This document shows positions 31,149 to 40,677 of a DNA stretch of 64,000 nucleotides, piece after piece. The notes below the pieces were generated by a model. The model ran no database searches. It was given only the letters and a program-made list of their open reading frames with translations, and was not told where the DNA came from. This stretch comes from Psychroserpens luteolus (GTDB lineage: Bacteria > Bacteroidota > Bacteroidia > Flavobacteriales > Flavobacteriaceae). The stretch spans positions 124,001 through 188,000 of the forward strand of contig NZ_JAHVXI010000005.1 in the NCBI RefSeq assembly GCF_021032705.1, given 5' to 3'. The translations under genes were made by a program, and so were the position numbers. Numbering within the stretch: the stretch's first letter is position 1; every line of letters begins with the position of its first letter.

Positions 31149-33056
31149 TTATGACAATTTTTCTAAGTCATATTGAATGCTCTCCCAGTCTGTCATTAGT
31201 TTAGTCAACTTTTCTTTTTTAGCTTGATAACGATCAAAAAACGTCGTATCGGCAACAGTAGCATCATAGTTGGTAGCCAATTCAACATCATCGTCTTTAA
31301 TGTCCTTTTCTAACTGACTAATTTTAGACTCAATATTACTTAATCTATTATTGAGAGATTTGAGCTTTTTTTGATCTTCGTAAGATTGCTTATTCGTTTC
31401 TTTTGGTGATGATTTAACAACGGTTCGCTTTTCAACTTCACGAAGATTCTCAACATTTCGTTGTTCTAAATAAAAGTCAATATCACCTAAATATTCTTTT
31501 ATTTTCTGATCTTTAAATTCGTATACGACATTAGCCAGACCTTGAAGAAAATCTCTATCATGAGACACTAAAATTAAAGTACCTTCAAACTTTTTAAGTG
31601 CTTCTTTAAGTACATTTTTAGATTTTATATCCAAGTGATTTGTAGGCTCATCCATCACCAAAACATTGAGTGGCTGAAGCATTAATTTGGCTAAGGCCAA
31701 TCGATTTCGTTCACCTCCTGAAAGTACTCGAACATATTTTTCGACTTCATCACCTCTAAATAAAAATGACCCTAAAATATCACGAACCTTGCTTCTATTG
31801 GTTTCATTGGCTGCATCAATCATGGTATCTAGAACCGTTTTACTCCCATCTAGATATTCGGCTTGATTTTGGGCGAAGTAACCAATTTGCACATTATGAC
31901 CCAATTTTAAATCGCCCTTATGTTTGAGTTCGCCAACGATAATTTTGGCCAACGTCGACTTCCCTTGTCCGTTTTGTCCAACAAAAGCTGTTTTGCTATC
32001 ACGTTCAATCATTAAAGTGATATTGGATAACACATGGTTATCATCATAGCTCTTAGAGATATTTTCTGCTTCAATAACTACTTTTCCAGGTGTTACTGAA
32101 ATAGGAAAATTAAGCGTCATTACGCTATTATCATCTTCATCAACTTCAATACGCTCCATTCGATCCAACTTCTTGATCAGCGACTGAGCCATTGTTGCTT
32201 TGCTTGCCTTAGCTCTAAATTTCTCAATGAGTTTTTCGGTTTGCTCTATCTGTTTTTGCTGATTCTTTTGTGATGCTAATTGCTGGGTTTTAATCTCATT
32301 TCGTAAGATTAAAAATTTAGAATATGGTTTTGGGTAGTCATATATTCTTCCGAGGGAAATTTCTATAGTTCTGTTCGTTACATTATCCAAAAACATTTTA
32401 TCATGAGATACAATAACTACAGCTCCAGAGTAATTCTTCAAGAAACTTTCAAGCCATATGATCGATTCGATATCTAGGTGATTTGTTGGCTCATCGAGAA
32501 GCAATACATCATTGTTCTGCAATAGAAGTTTCGCCAATTCGATTCGCATTCGCCAGCCACCAGAAAACATATCTGTAAGCTTATTAAAATCATTTCGTTT
32601 AAAACCTAAACCTTGTAAAATCTTCTCTGTTTCGCCTTGGTAGTTGTAACCACCTATGATTTCATATTGATGCTGTATATCATTGAGGTCAATCATTAAC
32701 TGATTGTAACTTTCACTTTCATAATCTGTACGTTCTGCCAATTGTGTATTGACATCCTCCATTTTGGCTTCAAGTGACTTGATCTCTTCAAAAGCCTCAT
32801 AGGACTCCTCTAAGACAGTTCTTCCGAAGACAAAATCGATGTCCTGTTTCAGAAATCCAAAACTCAAATTTTTATCGGCCGCAATTTGCCCAGAATCTGG
32901 TTCCAATTCTTTAGACAAGATTTTTAGCATGGTCGATTTACCCGCACCATTCTTTCCGATAAGACCAATTCGGTCACCAGGACTAAGTTTAAAGGTAATA
33001 TCTTCGAATAAATATTCGCCTTGAAAAGAGATTGATAGATTATGAATATTGAGCAT
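31149..33056 (-). CDS. ABC-F family ATPase (translation factor)
   Basis: A 635-residue protein with two ABC domains and no membrane region. First domain: Walker A GKNGAGKS, signature FSGGWRMRIELA, Walker B LLLDEPTNHLD. Second domain: GQNGQGKS, LSGGERNRLALA, LVMDEPTNHLD. The linker between them is long and basic, and a C-terminal coiled coil is present, as in Uup/YheS types. ABC-F proteins act on ribosomes. I use ATG 33056; the frame extends to 33149 but encodes a non-conserved hydrophobic leader. Confidence 0.92.
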   Translation of the reverse strand: MLNIHNLSISFQGEYLFEDITFKLSPGDRIGLIGKNGAGKSTMLKILSKELEPDSGQIAADKNLSFGFLKQDIDFVFGRTVLEESYEAFEEIKSLEAKMEDVNTQLAERTDYESESYNQLMIDLNDIQHQYEIIGGYNYQGETEKILQGLGFKRNDFNKLTDMFSGGWRMRIELAKLLLQNNDVLLLDEPTNHLDIESIIWLESFLKNYSGAVVIVSHDKMFLDNVTNRTIEISLGRIYDYPKPYSKFLILRNEIKTQQLASQKNQQKQIEQTEKLIEKFRAKASKATMAQSLIKKLDRMERIEVDEDDNSVMTLNFPISVTPGKVVIEAENISKSYDDNHVLSNITLMIERDSKTAFVGQNGQGKSTLAKIIVGELKHKGDLKLGHNVQIGYFAQNQAEYLDGSKTVLDTMIDAANETNRSKVRDILGSFLFRGDEVEKYVRVLSGGERNRLALAKLMLQPLNVLVMDEPTNHLDIKSKNVLKEALKKFEGTLILVSHDRDFLQGLANVVYEFKDQKIKEYLGDIDFYLEQRNVENLREVEKRTVVKSSPKETNKQSYEDQKKLKSLNNRLSNIESKISQLEKDIKDDDVELATNYDATVADTTFFDRYQAKKEKLTKLMTDWESIQYDLEKLS

Positions 33057-33168
33057 AGTTTTTTCAAATAATACAATTACAATAAACATTATAATTGTTA
33101 GACTTAATACCAGTAAATAAATTAATTTTGCAACCAGTAAAGACAACAAAAATAAACAAATTTAAGTC

Positions 33169-33552
33169 ATGTTAAAAGGCACAAAAATATATAGTATTTT
33201 CACGGGATCTTGCCCTAAATGTCATAACGAGTCTATGTATCAAAGAAAAAATCCTTACATACTTAATGATGTATTGAAAATTAATGATAATTGCTCGCAT
33301 TGCGGTATGAAATACCGATTAGAGCCTTCGTTTTTTTATGGCTCCATGTATGTAAGCTATGGCGTTGGAATTGCTTTTGCCGTAGCAGCTTTCTTAATTA
33401 GTTATCTGTTTTTAGAAACCACTTTGTTTACTGCATTTTTAGCTATTGTTGGCACACTTATAATCTTGGGACCAATCATTATGAGGTTATCTCGAAATAT
33501 TTGGATTAATTTATTTGTGAGTTATGACAAAAAAGCAACAAAAAACAGCTAG
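33169..33552 (+). CDS. DUF983 family membrane protein
   Basis: A 127-residue protein with two zinc-type pairs, CPKC (about residues 14-17) and CSHC (about 42-45), followed by two membrane helices (58-80 and 87-108). This is the DUF983 layout. The function is unknown. It is convergent with the oxidoreductase gene, overlapping by 4 nt at the 3' ends. Confidence 0.85.
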   Translation: MLKGTKIYSIFTGSCPKCHNESMYQRKNPYILNDVLKINDNCSHCGMKYRLEPSFFYGSMYVSYGVGIAFAVAAFLISYLFLETTLFTAFLAIVGTLIILGPIIMRLSRNIWINLFVSYDKKATKNS

Positions 33553-34595
33553 GCATTAAATCTTTTGATATCAATTTCTCGGTCTAGATCACTTCCTTTT
33601 TCAATATGATTAAATAGTTGCTCTGCAACATATGGAGACATCATGACACCTCTTGTGCCTAATCCATTTAAAACAAACATGTTTTTATGATTTGGATGTG
33701 AACCAATTAAAGGTCGACGATCTTTTGTTGTAGGCCGTATTCCTGCAACTTGATCTACGACTTCAAAATCACAATTAATAATTTGTTTCACCTTCTCTAG
33801 AAGTTCTTCTTTAGCGTTATTAGTAATTCGATACGTTTTATCTTCCCATTCATATGTAGCACCAATCCAGTATAAATCATTTTCTAATGGCACTATAAAC
33901 ACCGAAGACTTTAAGATAAAATCCATATTTAAGTCAGGTGCTTTTATCGTTAACATTTCTCCTTTAGTTCCATTTAAGGGTAAAAAATTAAAGAATGGGT
34001 TTTTAGATAAACCGTAGCCTTCAGCAAAAATGATATGCTTTGCTTTTATAGTTTTATATTGAATAAAGTCTGATTGGATATCTAGTAAGTCATAATGAAA
34101 TTCATCTTCGAAAAGTTGCTGATTACTTTTAAGATAGGCACTATAAGACTGTACTAATCGTGTTGTATTGATTCTTCCAGAATACAACACCTCGCCAAAG
34201 CCATACTTAGCACTAATAGCGGCGTTGGTATTATTGACCAAGTTGATGGATAAGAAATCACTTAATACAGGCTTATCTGAAGCGATAAACCATTCGTTTT
34301 GTTCTTCAATAGAGGCAAACTTTCTATAGACTGGGATTTTATGGTCTAATTTAACATCTAAAAATTGTTCTAAGCTTTTGTATTTAGGTAAGGCCAGCTC
34401 TAATTGAGTTTTGGCTTTCCATACTTTCGTAAATCGTTTTAATACGACTGGATTATATAACCCAGCTGCAACTCTGGACGAGTGTTGTGAGTTATTATCA
34501 AATACCAAAAACGTTTTATTTGCAGCTCTTAATTGTTCGCAAAATGCAATTCCTGCCAATCCGCAACCTACAATGATATAATCGATTGTCTTCAT
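33549..34595 (-). CDS. FAD-dependent oxidoreductase (DAO family)
   Basis: A 348-residue protein with an N-terminal dinucleotide-binding motif IIVGCGLAGIAF (GxGxxG) and the DAO C-terminal signature VAGIRPTTKDRRPLIG. This family oxidises amino or imino acids, or modifies tRNA as in the MnmC C-terminal domain; the substrate is not determined. A strong terminator separates it from gldN. Confidence 0.83.
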   Translation of the reverse strand: MKTIDYIIVGCGLAGIAFCEQLRAANKTFLVFDNNSQHSSRVAAGLYNPVVLKRFTKVWKAKTQLELALPKYKSLEQFLDVKLDHKIPVYRKFASIEEQNEWFIASDKPVLSDFLSINLVNNTNAAISAKYGFGEVLYSGRINTTRLVQSYSAYLKSNQQLFEDEFHYDLLDIQSDFIQYKTIKAKHIIFAEGYGLSKNPFFNFLPLNGTKGEMLTIKAPDLNMDFILKSSVFIVPLENDLYWIGATYEWEDKTYRITNNAKEELLEKVKQIINCDFEVVDQVAGIRPTTKDRRPLIGSHPNHKNMFVLNGLGTRGVMMSPYVAEQLFNHIEKGSDLDREIDIKRFNA

Positions 34596-34618
34596 TTCTA
34601 CAAAAGTAAGTCAAATAA

Positions 34619-34649
34619 AAAACGCTCACTAAAAATTAGTGAGCGTTTT
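34619..34649 (-). terminator. Terminator after gldN
   Basis: AAAACGCTCACTA and TAGTGAGCGTTTT form a 13-bp perfect stem with an AAAAT loop. It lies 20 nt downstream of the gldN stop on the minus strand. Confidence 0.85.
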
Positions 34650-34669
34650 CATATAATTTATGTCTTTAC

Positions 34670-35569
34670 TTAGTAAGACCACATATCTTGTTCGAAGTTA
34701 CGAATCTTATCTTTGATACGATCAGATTCTAACAATTGCATCAATGCATTATCTGCAATATAATCTTTAACTTCTCTATCGCCATATACATTTTCTTCTT
34801 TGTACATGTAGCCATTAAAACGTCTCGAGTTTAGCAAATGGTCAAAAGTGATAGGCATTGCGCTATTTCTATTATTAAACGCTTTTCCTTCGTGTAATAC
34901 TTCTCTAGCTTCTGGGAAGAATACCCAAAACAATGCATTAGGCACTTTATTTGCTTCGTCTTCAGAGTCGATAAAGTTAATGTCTGGTGCTGCTGGAGCA
35001 ATCCCAAGAACTCTATACTTTAACTCTCCGTGACGCTTATCAAAATACCAAAGTCCTTTGATTAAGTAAGCACTAATATCAAATGCTTCAATATTTCTGG
35101 TTCTGATATATTCAGGATCTACATATCCATCAGCATTTAATTGGTCATAACCAATATCTAAAGTATCTACTTTAGTTGTGATATCACCTAGCTCCTTCAT
35201 TGATCTCTTTTCAGTAAAATAAGAATCATTATAAACGTTCTTAATTTTTCCTTCTTGAACCGCTGCAATTAACGTATGATATAAAGATCTACGCTCTTTA
35301 CCAATATTATTGGTATCTACAGGGAAGTACATTGGAAAGTTGACACGTTCGTCTAAAACAACTTTTTCCCAAGTCATTTTAGAAAACAGAATGTCTCTAT
35401 CATCAACATAACCATATTCTAAAGGCTTGTCATTATCTAATGCTAACTGAGCTTCAGTTTTAACACCAATTTCCTGAGGTGTTTTAGCATTTAACAGATT
35501 TGCCTGAGCACACACACTAGATGTGAATCCCACTGCGGCAACTATTGATAATATAAATTTATAATTCAT
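34670..35569 (-). CDS. gldN: Gliding motility / type IX secretion protein GldN
   Basis: A 299-residue exported protein (signal peptide 1-21, ending VCA). GldN forms the periplasmic ring with GldK under the outer membrane in the type IX secretion system, which also powers gliding. Recognised by the DRDILFSKMTWEKVV segment and by its place as the last gene of gldK-gldL-gldM-gldN. It is 42 nt downstream of gldM and followed by a terminator, so it closes the operon. Confidence 0.94.
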   Translation of the reverse strand: MNYKFILSIVAAVGFTSSVCAQANLLNAKTPQEIGVKTEAQLALDNDKPLEYGYVDDRDILFSKMTWEKVVLDERVNFPMYFPVDTNNIGKERRSLYHTLIAAVQEGKIKNVYNDSYFTEKRSMKELGDITTKVDTLDIGYDQLNADGYVDPEYIRTRNIEAFDISAYLIKGLWYFDKRHGELKYRVLGIAPAAPDINFIDSEDEANKVPNALFWVFFPEAREVLHEGKAFNNRNSAMPITFDHLLNSRRFNGYMYKEENVYGDREVKDYIADNALMQLLESDRIKDKIRNFEQDMWSY

Positions 35570-35611
35570 CTTTTTAAATTTTAATTTGGGTTAATCAATA
35601 CAAAAGGTTGA

Positions 35612-37174
35612 TTAGTTTGCTAATTCAATAACAGCTGGTGTTGCAGGTTTAATTACTGGTCCATTACTTCTTGATTTGATATCAAAAATTTGAACTGTTG
35701 CACCACGCTTCGCTTTACGTAAGGCCGACTTAGCTGCACCATTAAGTCTGTTACCAGAACATGTTACAGAAGGTTGACCAGGTACTTTAAATTTAAAGCT
35801 AGTTACTGTTAAAGGTAAATCGAAATCAAAGTCTTCTAACTCTGCAGAAACTTTACCAATTTCAACATTGTTTCTAGGCAATTTACCTTGACTTGTTCCA
35901 ACGATCTTACCTGTTGGTTTTGGAATATCTTTAATTCTAAATACCGCTTTATCACTTACTTTAGAACCATCGTCTAATGTCGCAGTAACATTTATAGTTA
36001 CTTCTCTACCAGATGTTGGTACCATGTTATATTTACCCATTCCAGAACCTCTAGATAAACCAGCTCCATTTGCTTGAACTTTATTATCTGGTACACCAGC
36101 AAAAGAAATAGTCATTGGGTTAGTTACACCACGATAAACAACATTCATTTTATCTGCTGAAATTGTTGCAGAATTTGGACGTGGTACAACCACATAGTTT
36201 CCTTTAATTGGAATTTCTAATGGTTTACCATCTTCTAAGAATGTGAATTTACCATCGATTTCATGTTCCCCAACGCCACCAACACTAAAGTCAAGACGTG
36301 CAGCACCAGTAGAATCAATCGCTTTTTCTAAATCTATCGCTTGACCTCCTATACTCATACCTGTTGGAGGTACTTTAGCATATTTACCAATTACTACTCT
36401 ACCTTGGAATTTTTCACCAGCAAAGAATGCTGATTTATCAGCCAAAATAATAGCTTGGTATTTGTTAAGTGAAACGGCATCTGTTAATACATTACCTAAG
36501 AAAAGGTTCATCATTCCAGCCTCGGTAACTTTTACATCATTTTGCATAGCGGTTAGCTTTGTAAAAGATGCAATAGCTGGGAATCCTTGGAAATGATAAT
36601 TTAACCATTCGATTTTTTTATCATCCTTATTAGGAACTTTATCAGTATTAAATAAGTCTTCAAAGCTTTCTAACGCCTTCTTATATTTAATATCATCACC
36701 TAAAATTCTTCTTATTTCAGATTTATATTCTCCGATCTTAGCCATTACTTCATCACCTTTCTTCGTGAAACGATCTCCAGTAAACCAAGCTTCGTCTAAG
36801 ATATCTGTTTTATCCATCGCTTCAAATGGTAATTTACCAGTTTCAGGATCGATTGTATACTTTCCTTTCTTTAATAAATCGTTCTTTAAAGTTTCTAGAT
36901 AATTATAGAATTTTTCAGATGCATTACTAACTTCCTTAGCTTTTGCAGCTGGAACTAAGAATTCTTCTGGTTTTTCTTCTGACTTTCTTTCTAAATCGGC
37001 TAATAACGTCTCATTTCTGTCTGTTGTTGCCAAGTTAGACGAAGCAAATTTTGCTTCCATCAAACCGAAAGCAGATAATACTTCTTTCGACATGTTCATA
37101 GCCATCATCGCAATGAAGACTAAGTACATTAAGTTAATCATTTTCTGCCTTGCAGATAATTTTCCTCCTGCCAT
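35612..37174 (-). CDS. gldM: Gliding motility / type IX secretion motor protein GldM
   Basis: A 520-residue protein with one N-terminal membrane helix (LMYLVFIAMMAMNMS, residues 11-25) and a long periplasmic part of stacked beta domains. GldM with GldL forms the proton-driven motor of gliding and type IX secretion. The start KLSARQKMINLMYLV is characteristic. The gene lies 52 nt after gldL. Confidence 0.95.
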   Translation of the reverse strand: MAGGKLSARQKMINLMYLVFIAMMAMNMSKEVLSAFGLMEAKFASSNLATTDRNETLLADLERKSEEKPEEFLVPAAKAKEVSNASEKFYNYLETLKNDLLKKGKYTIDPETGKLPFEAMDKTDILDEAWFTGDRFTKKGDEVMAKIGEYKSEIRRILGDDIKYKKALESFEDLFNTDKVPNKDDKKIEWLNYHFQGFPAIASFTKLTAMQNDVKVTEAGMMNLFLGNVLTDAVSLNKYQAIILADKSAFFAGEKFQGRVVIGKYAKVPPTGMSIGGQAIDLEKAIDSTGAARLDFSVGGVGEHEIDGKFTFLEDGKPLEIPIKGNYVVVPRPNSATISADKMNVVYRGVTNPMTISFAGVPDNKVQANGAGLSRGSGMGKYNMVPTSGREVTINVTATLDDGSKVSDKAVFRIKDIPKPTGKIVGTSQGKLPRNNVEIGKVSAELEDFDFDLPLTVTSFKFKVPGQPSVTCSGNRLNGAAKSALRKAKRGATVQIFDIKSRSNGPVIKPATPAVIELAN

Positions 37175-37226
37175 GTTTAATTAGTTTTTAGTTGTTAATT
37201 AAATTAATTATAGTTCAAAAAACTAA

Positions 37227-37862
37227 TTAGTTTTTATTCATTGCAGATAACATTCCTCCGTAAACACCATTTAATGATGATAAGTTAGATGCTAAAGATT
37301 GCATTTGCTCTTTTAATTTAGTCGCGTTTTCAACAGCTTCTTCATTAATTGCAGCTTGGCGATTAGCGCTTTCCATTTGTACTTTGTAAAGGCTATTTAA
37401 TGATTCCATTTGAGCAGCAGCTAAAGACATTTCTTCGCTGTACTTCTTTTGCGCATTCATTGCATCAACCGTAGGACTGATTCCTTTGGCAGCACCTTCA
37501 AAGTTCTTAATGCTAGATCCTAAGCTTGCCATTAATTCACCATCAATTTTAGCTTCTTTTAATAAGTTGTCTAATTTTTTAGATAATAATCCTTCAGCAT
37601 CTTTAGGCTCTTCTTTCTTTGCTTTTTTAGCTGATCCCATTCCTCCAGCTAATTCTGGATATACTAGAGACCAATCTAATTCTGATTGTTGTCTTTCGAA
37701 TGCTGAATATGTAAATACCAAGGCTTCTACAATCATACCAACAGTTAAAATTTCAGATCCAAAAGGCCAGTGCTGAATTTTAAATAAAGCTCCAACAATT
37801 ACGATTGCTGCTCCTAGTCCATAGACCATGTTAGTGAGTGTGATGTTTCCTTTCTGTGCCAT
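37227..37862 (-). CDS. gldL: Gliding motility / type IX secretion motor protein GldL
   Basis: A 211-residue inner-membrane protein with two N-terminal helices (about residues 13-28 and 38-55) and a cytoplasmic coiled tail. Glu46, inside the second helix (GMIVEALVF), matches the membrane glutamate that GldL needs for proton-driven rotation. The KIQHWPFGSE loop between the helices is typical. Confidence 0.95.
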   Translation of the reverse strand: MAQKGNITLTNMVYGLGAAIVIVGALFKIQHWPFGSEILTVGMIVEALVFTYSAFERQQSELDWSLVYPELAGGMGSAKKAKKEEPKDAEGLLSKKLDNLLKEAKIDGELMASLGSSIKNFEGAAKGISPTVDAMNAQKKYSEEMSLAAAQMESLNSLYKVQMESANRQAAINEEAVENATKLKEQMQSLASNLSSLNGVYGGMLSAMNKN

Positions 37863-37944
37863 AATTTTGTTTTTTTTTTAGTTTAAGTCGATAGTTAACT
37901 TAAGTAGATTAATAAATATTTAGTTGAGTTAATTATTTTAAATT

Positions 37945-39318
37945 TTAGTTGGTAGCTGCATTTTTAGTGACTTCTGTTCCCATATAATCTTGAACAGTTC
38001 TAAATCCAATGTAGCTTCTTGCAGAATCTGCATATTCGTAATCTCTTGAACTTACTTGTAAGAAGTAAGCCACATCTTTCCATGAACCTCCACGAACCAC
38101 TTTACGTTCGTTACTAGCGTCATTTACAGTTGGATTAAACGATGCCATGTATTCATATGAAGATGCTTCATAAGATCCTTGTACCCATTCTGAAACATTA
38201 CCAGCCATGTTGTATAAGTTAAAATCATTTGGCTCATATGCATCTGCTTCTACAGTATACAATGCTTGATCTGCAGCGTAGTCACCTCGTAATGGTTTGA
38301 AGTTAGCCATAAAACAACCTCTGTCGTTTTTAGCATAAGGGCCTCCCCAAGGGAAAGTAGCGCCTTGTAAACCACCTCTTGCAGCATATTCCCATTCTGC
38401 TTCAGAAGGTAATCTATATTTATTTACGAAATGTCTTCCTTTAGATTTTCTATAACTGTTGTGGTACAATGTTCTCCATTGACAAAATGCATTAGCTTGT
38501 TTCCAAGATACACCTACTACAGGATAATCTCCATAAGCATCATGCCAGAAATAATCATTGTGCATTGGTTCATTATATGAATAAGAGAAATCTCTAATCC
38601 AAGCCGTTGTATCTGGATACACTTCTACTTCTTCAGTAATAATAACATCCTTACGTTCAAGATCTCTGTTTTTCGCAGCTTTTTCAATATCCATATATTT
38701 ATACTGGAACTTGAATTTCTTCACATCCCAAGTACGCTGACCATTATATGATTCTTCGATTGGTAAGTACATTGTATCCATAACCTCAGCATAGTATTCA
38801 TCTGGATAATCGGCTGTATCAAAAATTAAATCAACATCGCTGTTTAACTTTCTACCTTCATAACCAGTAGGTCCTAAACCACTATAGTTATTGTACATAT
38901 ACTTTTCATAAACTGACATGTTTTCTGGATCTGAATCTTTAAATGCAAATTCACCAATACCTCCATTACCTGGAGTCTCACCAATTTCATCGGCTAGTAT
39001 TGCCAGTTTTGTTCTAAGAGTAGAATCTCTTACCCATTCTACAAATTGACGATACTCACTATTTGTGATTTCTGTTTCGTCCATGTAAAAGGCTCTCACT
39101 GTGACTGTTCTTGTAGGAGCGTCTTGTACTCCAGCTAAATCGTCATCTGACTTACCCATTATAAATGCTCCTCCTGGAACAAGTACCATACCATAAGGTT
39201 TTTCTGGGTGCCATTTCTTTCCTTTAACGCCTACAAGTTGTCCTCTGTCACCAGAGTTACAACTACTAACCATTAGGGCTAAAACGGCGGTTAATAAAGC
39301 AAACTTCTTAATATTCAT
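37945..39318 (-). CDS. gldK: Gliding motility / type IX secretion lipoprotein GldK
   Basis: A 457-residue lipoprotein (lipobox VSSC, Cys20) with a formylglycine-generating-enzyme-like domain: GMVLVPGGAFIMG near the start, WEYAARGG and GGSWKD near the end. GldK forms the periplasmic ring with GldN. It is the first gene of the gldKLMN operon, with a 187-nt upstream region that probably holds the promoter. Confidence 0.95.
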   Translation of the reverse strand: MNIKKFALLTAVLALMVSSCNSGDRGQLVGVKGKKWHPEKPYGMVLVPGGAFIMGKSDDDLAGVQDAPTRTVTVRAFYMDETEITNSEYRQFVEWVRDSTLRTKLAILADEIGETPGNGGIGEFAFKDSDPENMSVYEKYMYNNYSGLGPTGYEGRKLNSDVDLIFDTADYPDEYYAEVMDTMYLPIEESYNGQRTWDVKKFKFQYKYMDIEKAAKNRDLERKDVIITEEVEVYPDTTAWIRDFSYSYNEPMHNDYFWHDAYGDYPVVGVSWKQANAFCQWRTLYHNSYRKSKGRHFVNKYRLPSEAEWEYAARGGLQGATFPWGGPYAKNDRGCFMANFKPLRGDYAADQALYTVEADAYEPNDFNLYNMAGNVSEWVQGSYEASSYEYMASFNPTVNDASNERKVVRGGSWKDVAYFLQVSSRDYEYADSARSYIGFRTVQDYMGTEVTKNAATN

Positions 39319-39505
39319 AGAAACTCGAGGTTAAATTATTTTAGTTGTAATTATGTGTTAAATAGTGTTCTTAATTATTTTAAGGCAGTAAACATATTTA
39401 TATATTTTGTAAAAACCAATTTTTTTTCAATATTTTTTGCACTTAATCCCGAAAAGTTAACATTTCATCGATTAAAAATTTGTTAATTAACAAAAGGTAA
39501 ATATA

Positions 39506-40672
39506 CTAAAAACTGTTCTTTTTATACGCTTTATACCATCTTTCTGGTATTTTACCGTGACTTGCCTCTATATAATCCTCATGTGTGCAAGGTAATAACG
39601 TATGCTTTTTTAATTTATTATTAACATTTGGTAAAAAAGGTATTTCTATCCACCAACGACCCGTTTTGATACTTTTATAGAAAATTAATTCTTCATCTTC
39701 AATCAATACATTGTACTTCTGATGATTAGCCTCGTTATCAAAATCGTCATCATTTATTCTACAATTAACACCTTCGATGAAATACCAAATCATTTGCGAC
39801 ATAAGCATTGGAGTTGCTTCCAATTCATTCGATGGTTTATATTCATAAATCCCAAACGACGACACCTTATTACTTATACCTGCATATCTTGCTATAGCAC
39901 AAATCTCTTTTCCGTTAAAACCATTAGGAGAAAATTTTTGCTTTGCACCTACTTCAGCAGCTCTTACCGACTTTAAATCCATAGTCACAATATGTGCATC
40001 TCGCATTACAGGTTCTACCATATTTATATTATGCGTCACATCACCTAATCGATAGGCCTCAAAATAGAGCTTCTCCATTAAATCGATTTCCTCCTGTGAA
40101 TTAAAATAGGTTTGATACCCTACAACGGAGTAATTAAATAAATTGTATGGTTGTTCTAAGATAACTTTACCAAGAAAACTATTATTCTTCATTTCAACGG
40201 AAGCATCACCTAAATCAAAATTACTATCAACATTCACAATGTTGACCATTGGAGACATGGTATCGTATGCGCGATAGTTTGCATAGGTCAAATCTTGACT
40301 ACCTCCTATAATAATAGGTATCACTTTGTTTTCAATTAAAACGGAAATAATTGTACGAACCGCATAATAGGTGTCTTCAACTGTAGCGCCTGCTGGTATA
40401 TCACCTAAATCGGCAATCGCAGTATGCCAATTACCTGGAAACAATGCATATAAAGATGTTCTAATGGTCTCGAAATTTAAGTCTTCGCCCATATAGTTTA
40501 CATCATTTCGATTTTCTTTAACGCCAATAATCGCTAATTTGACGCCATCTAAATCTGGAATACCTTGTTGTGAAGAATGAATTTTTATTTTTTTGCCCAG
40601 CGCTTGTTCAGACAATAGTTCGTTATGAGCTAATACTGCATCTGAAACAGGAGACAAAAAATTAAAGTTCAT
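39506..40672 (-). CDS. Arginase/formimidoylglutamase-fold protein, metal ligands not conserved
   Basis: A 388-residue protein of the ureohydrolase fold, recognised by IIIGGSQDLTYANYRAY, NIVNVDSNFDLGD and the HIVTMDLKSVRAAE strand. In active arginases these strands carry GGDHS, DAHxD and SxDxDxxDP; here the His and several Asp ligands are replaced. It is probably not a manganese hydrolase despite the usual HutG-like label. It lies 5 nt after topA in the same direction and upstream of gldK, a neighbourhood that recalls type IX secretion loci. Confidence 0.75.
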   Translation of the reverse strand: MNFNFLSPVSDAVLAHNELLSEQALGKKIKIHSSQQGIPDLDGVKLAIIGVKENRNDVNYMGEDLNFETIRTSLYALFPGNWHTAIADLGDIPAGATVEDTYYAVRTIISVLIENKVIPIIIGGSQDLTYANYRAYDTMSPMVNIVNVDSNFDLGDASVEMKNNSFLGKVILEQPYNLFNYSVVGYQTYFNSQEEIDLMEKLYFEAYRLGDVTHNINMVEPVMRDAHIVTMDLKSVRAAEVGAKQKFSPNGFNGKEICAIARYAGISNKVSSFGIYEYKPSNELEATPMLMSQMIWYFIEGVNCRINDDDFDNEANHQKYNVLIEDEELIFYKSIKTGRWWIEIPFLPNVNNKLKKHTLLPCTHEDYIEASHGKIPERWYKAYKKNSF

Positions 40673-40677
40673 TTGTG

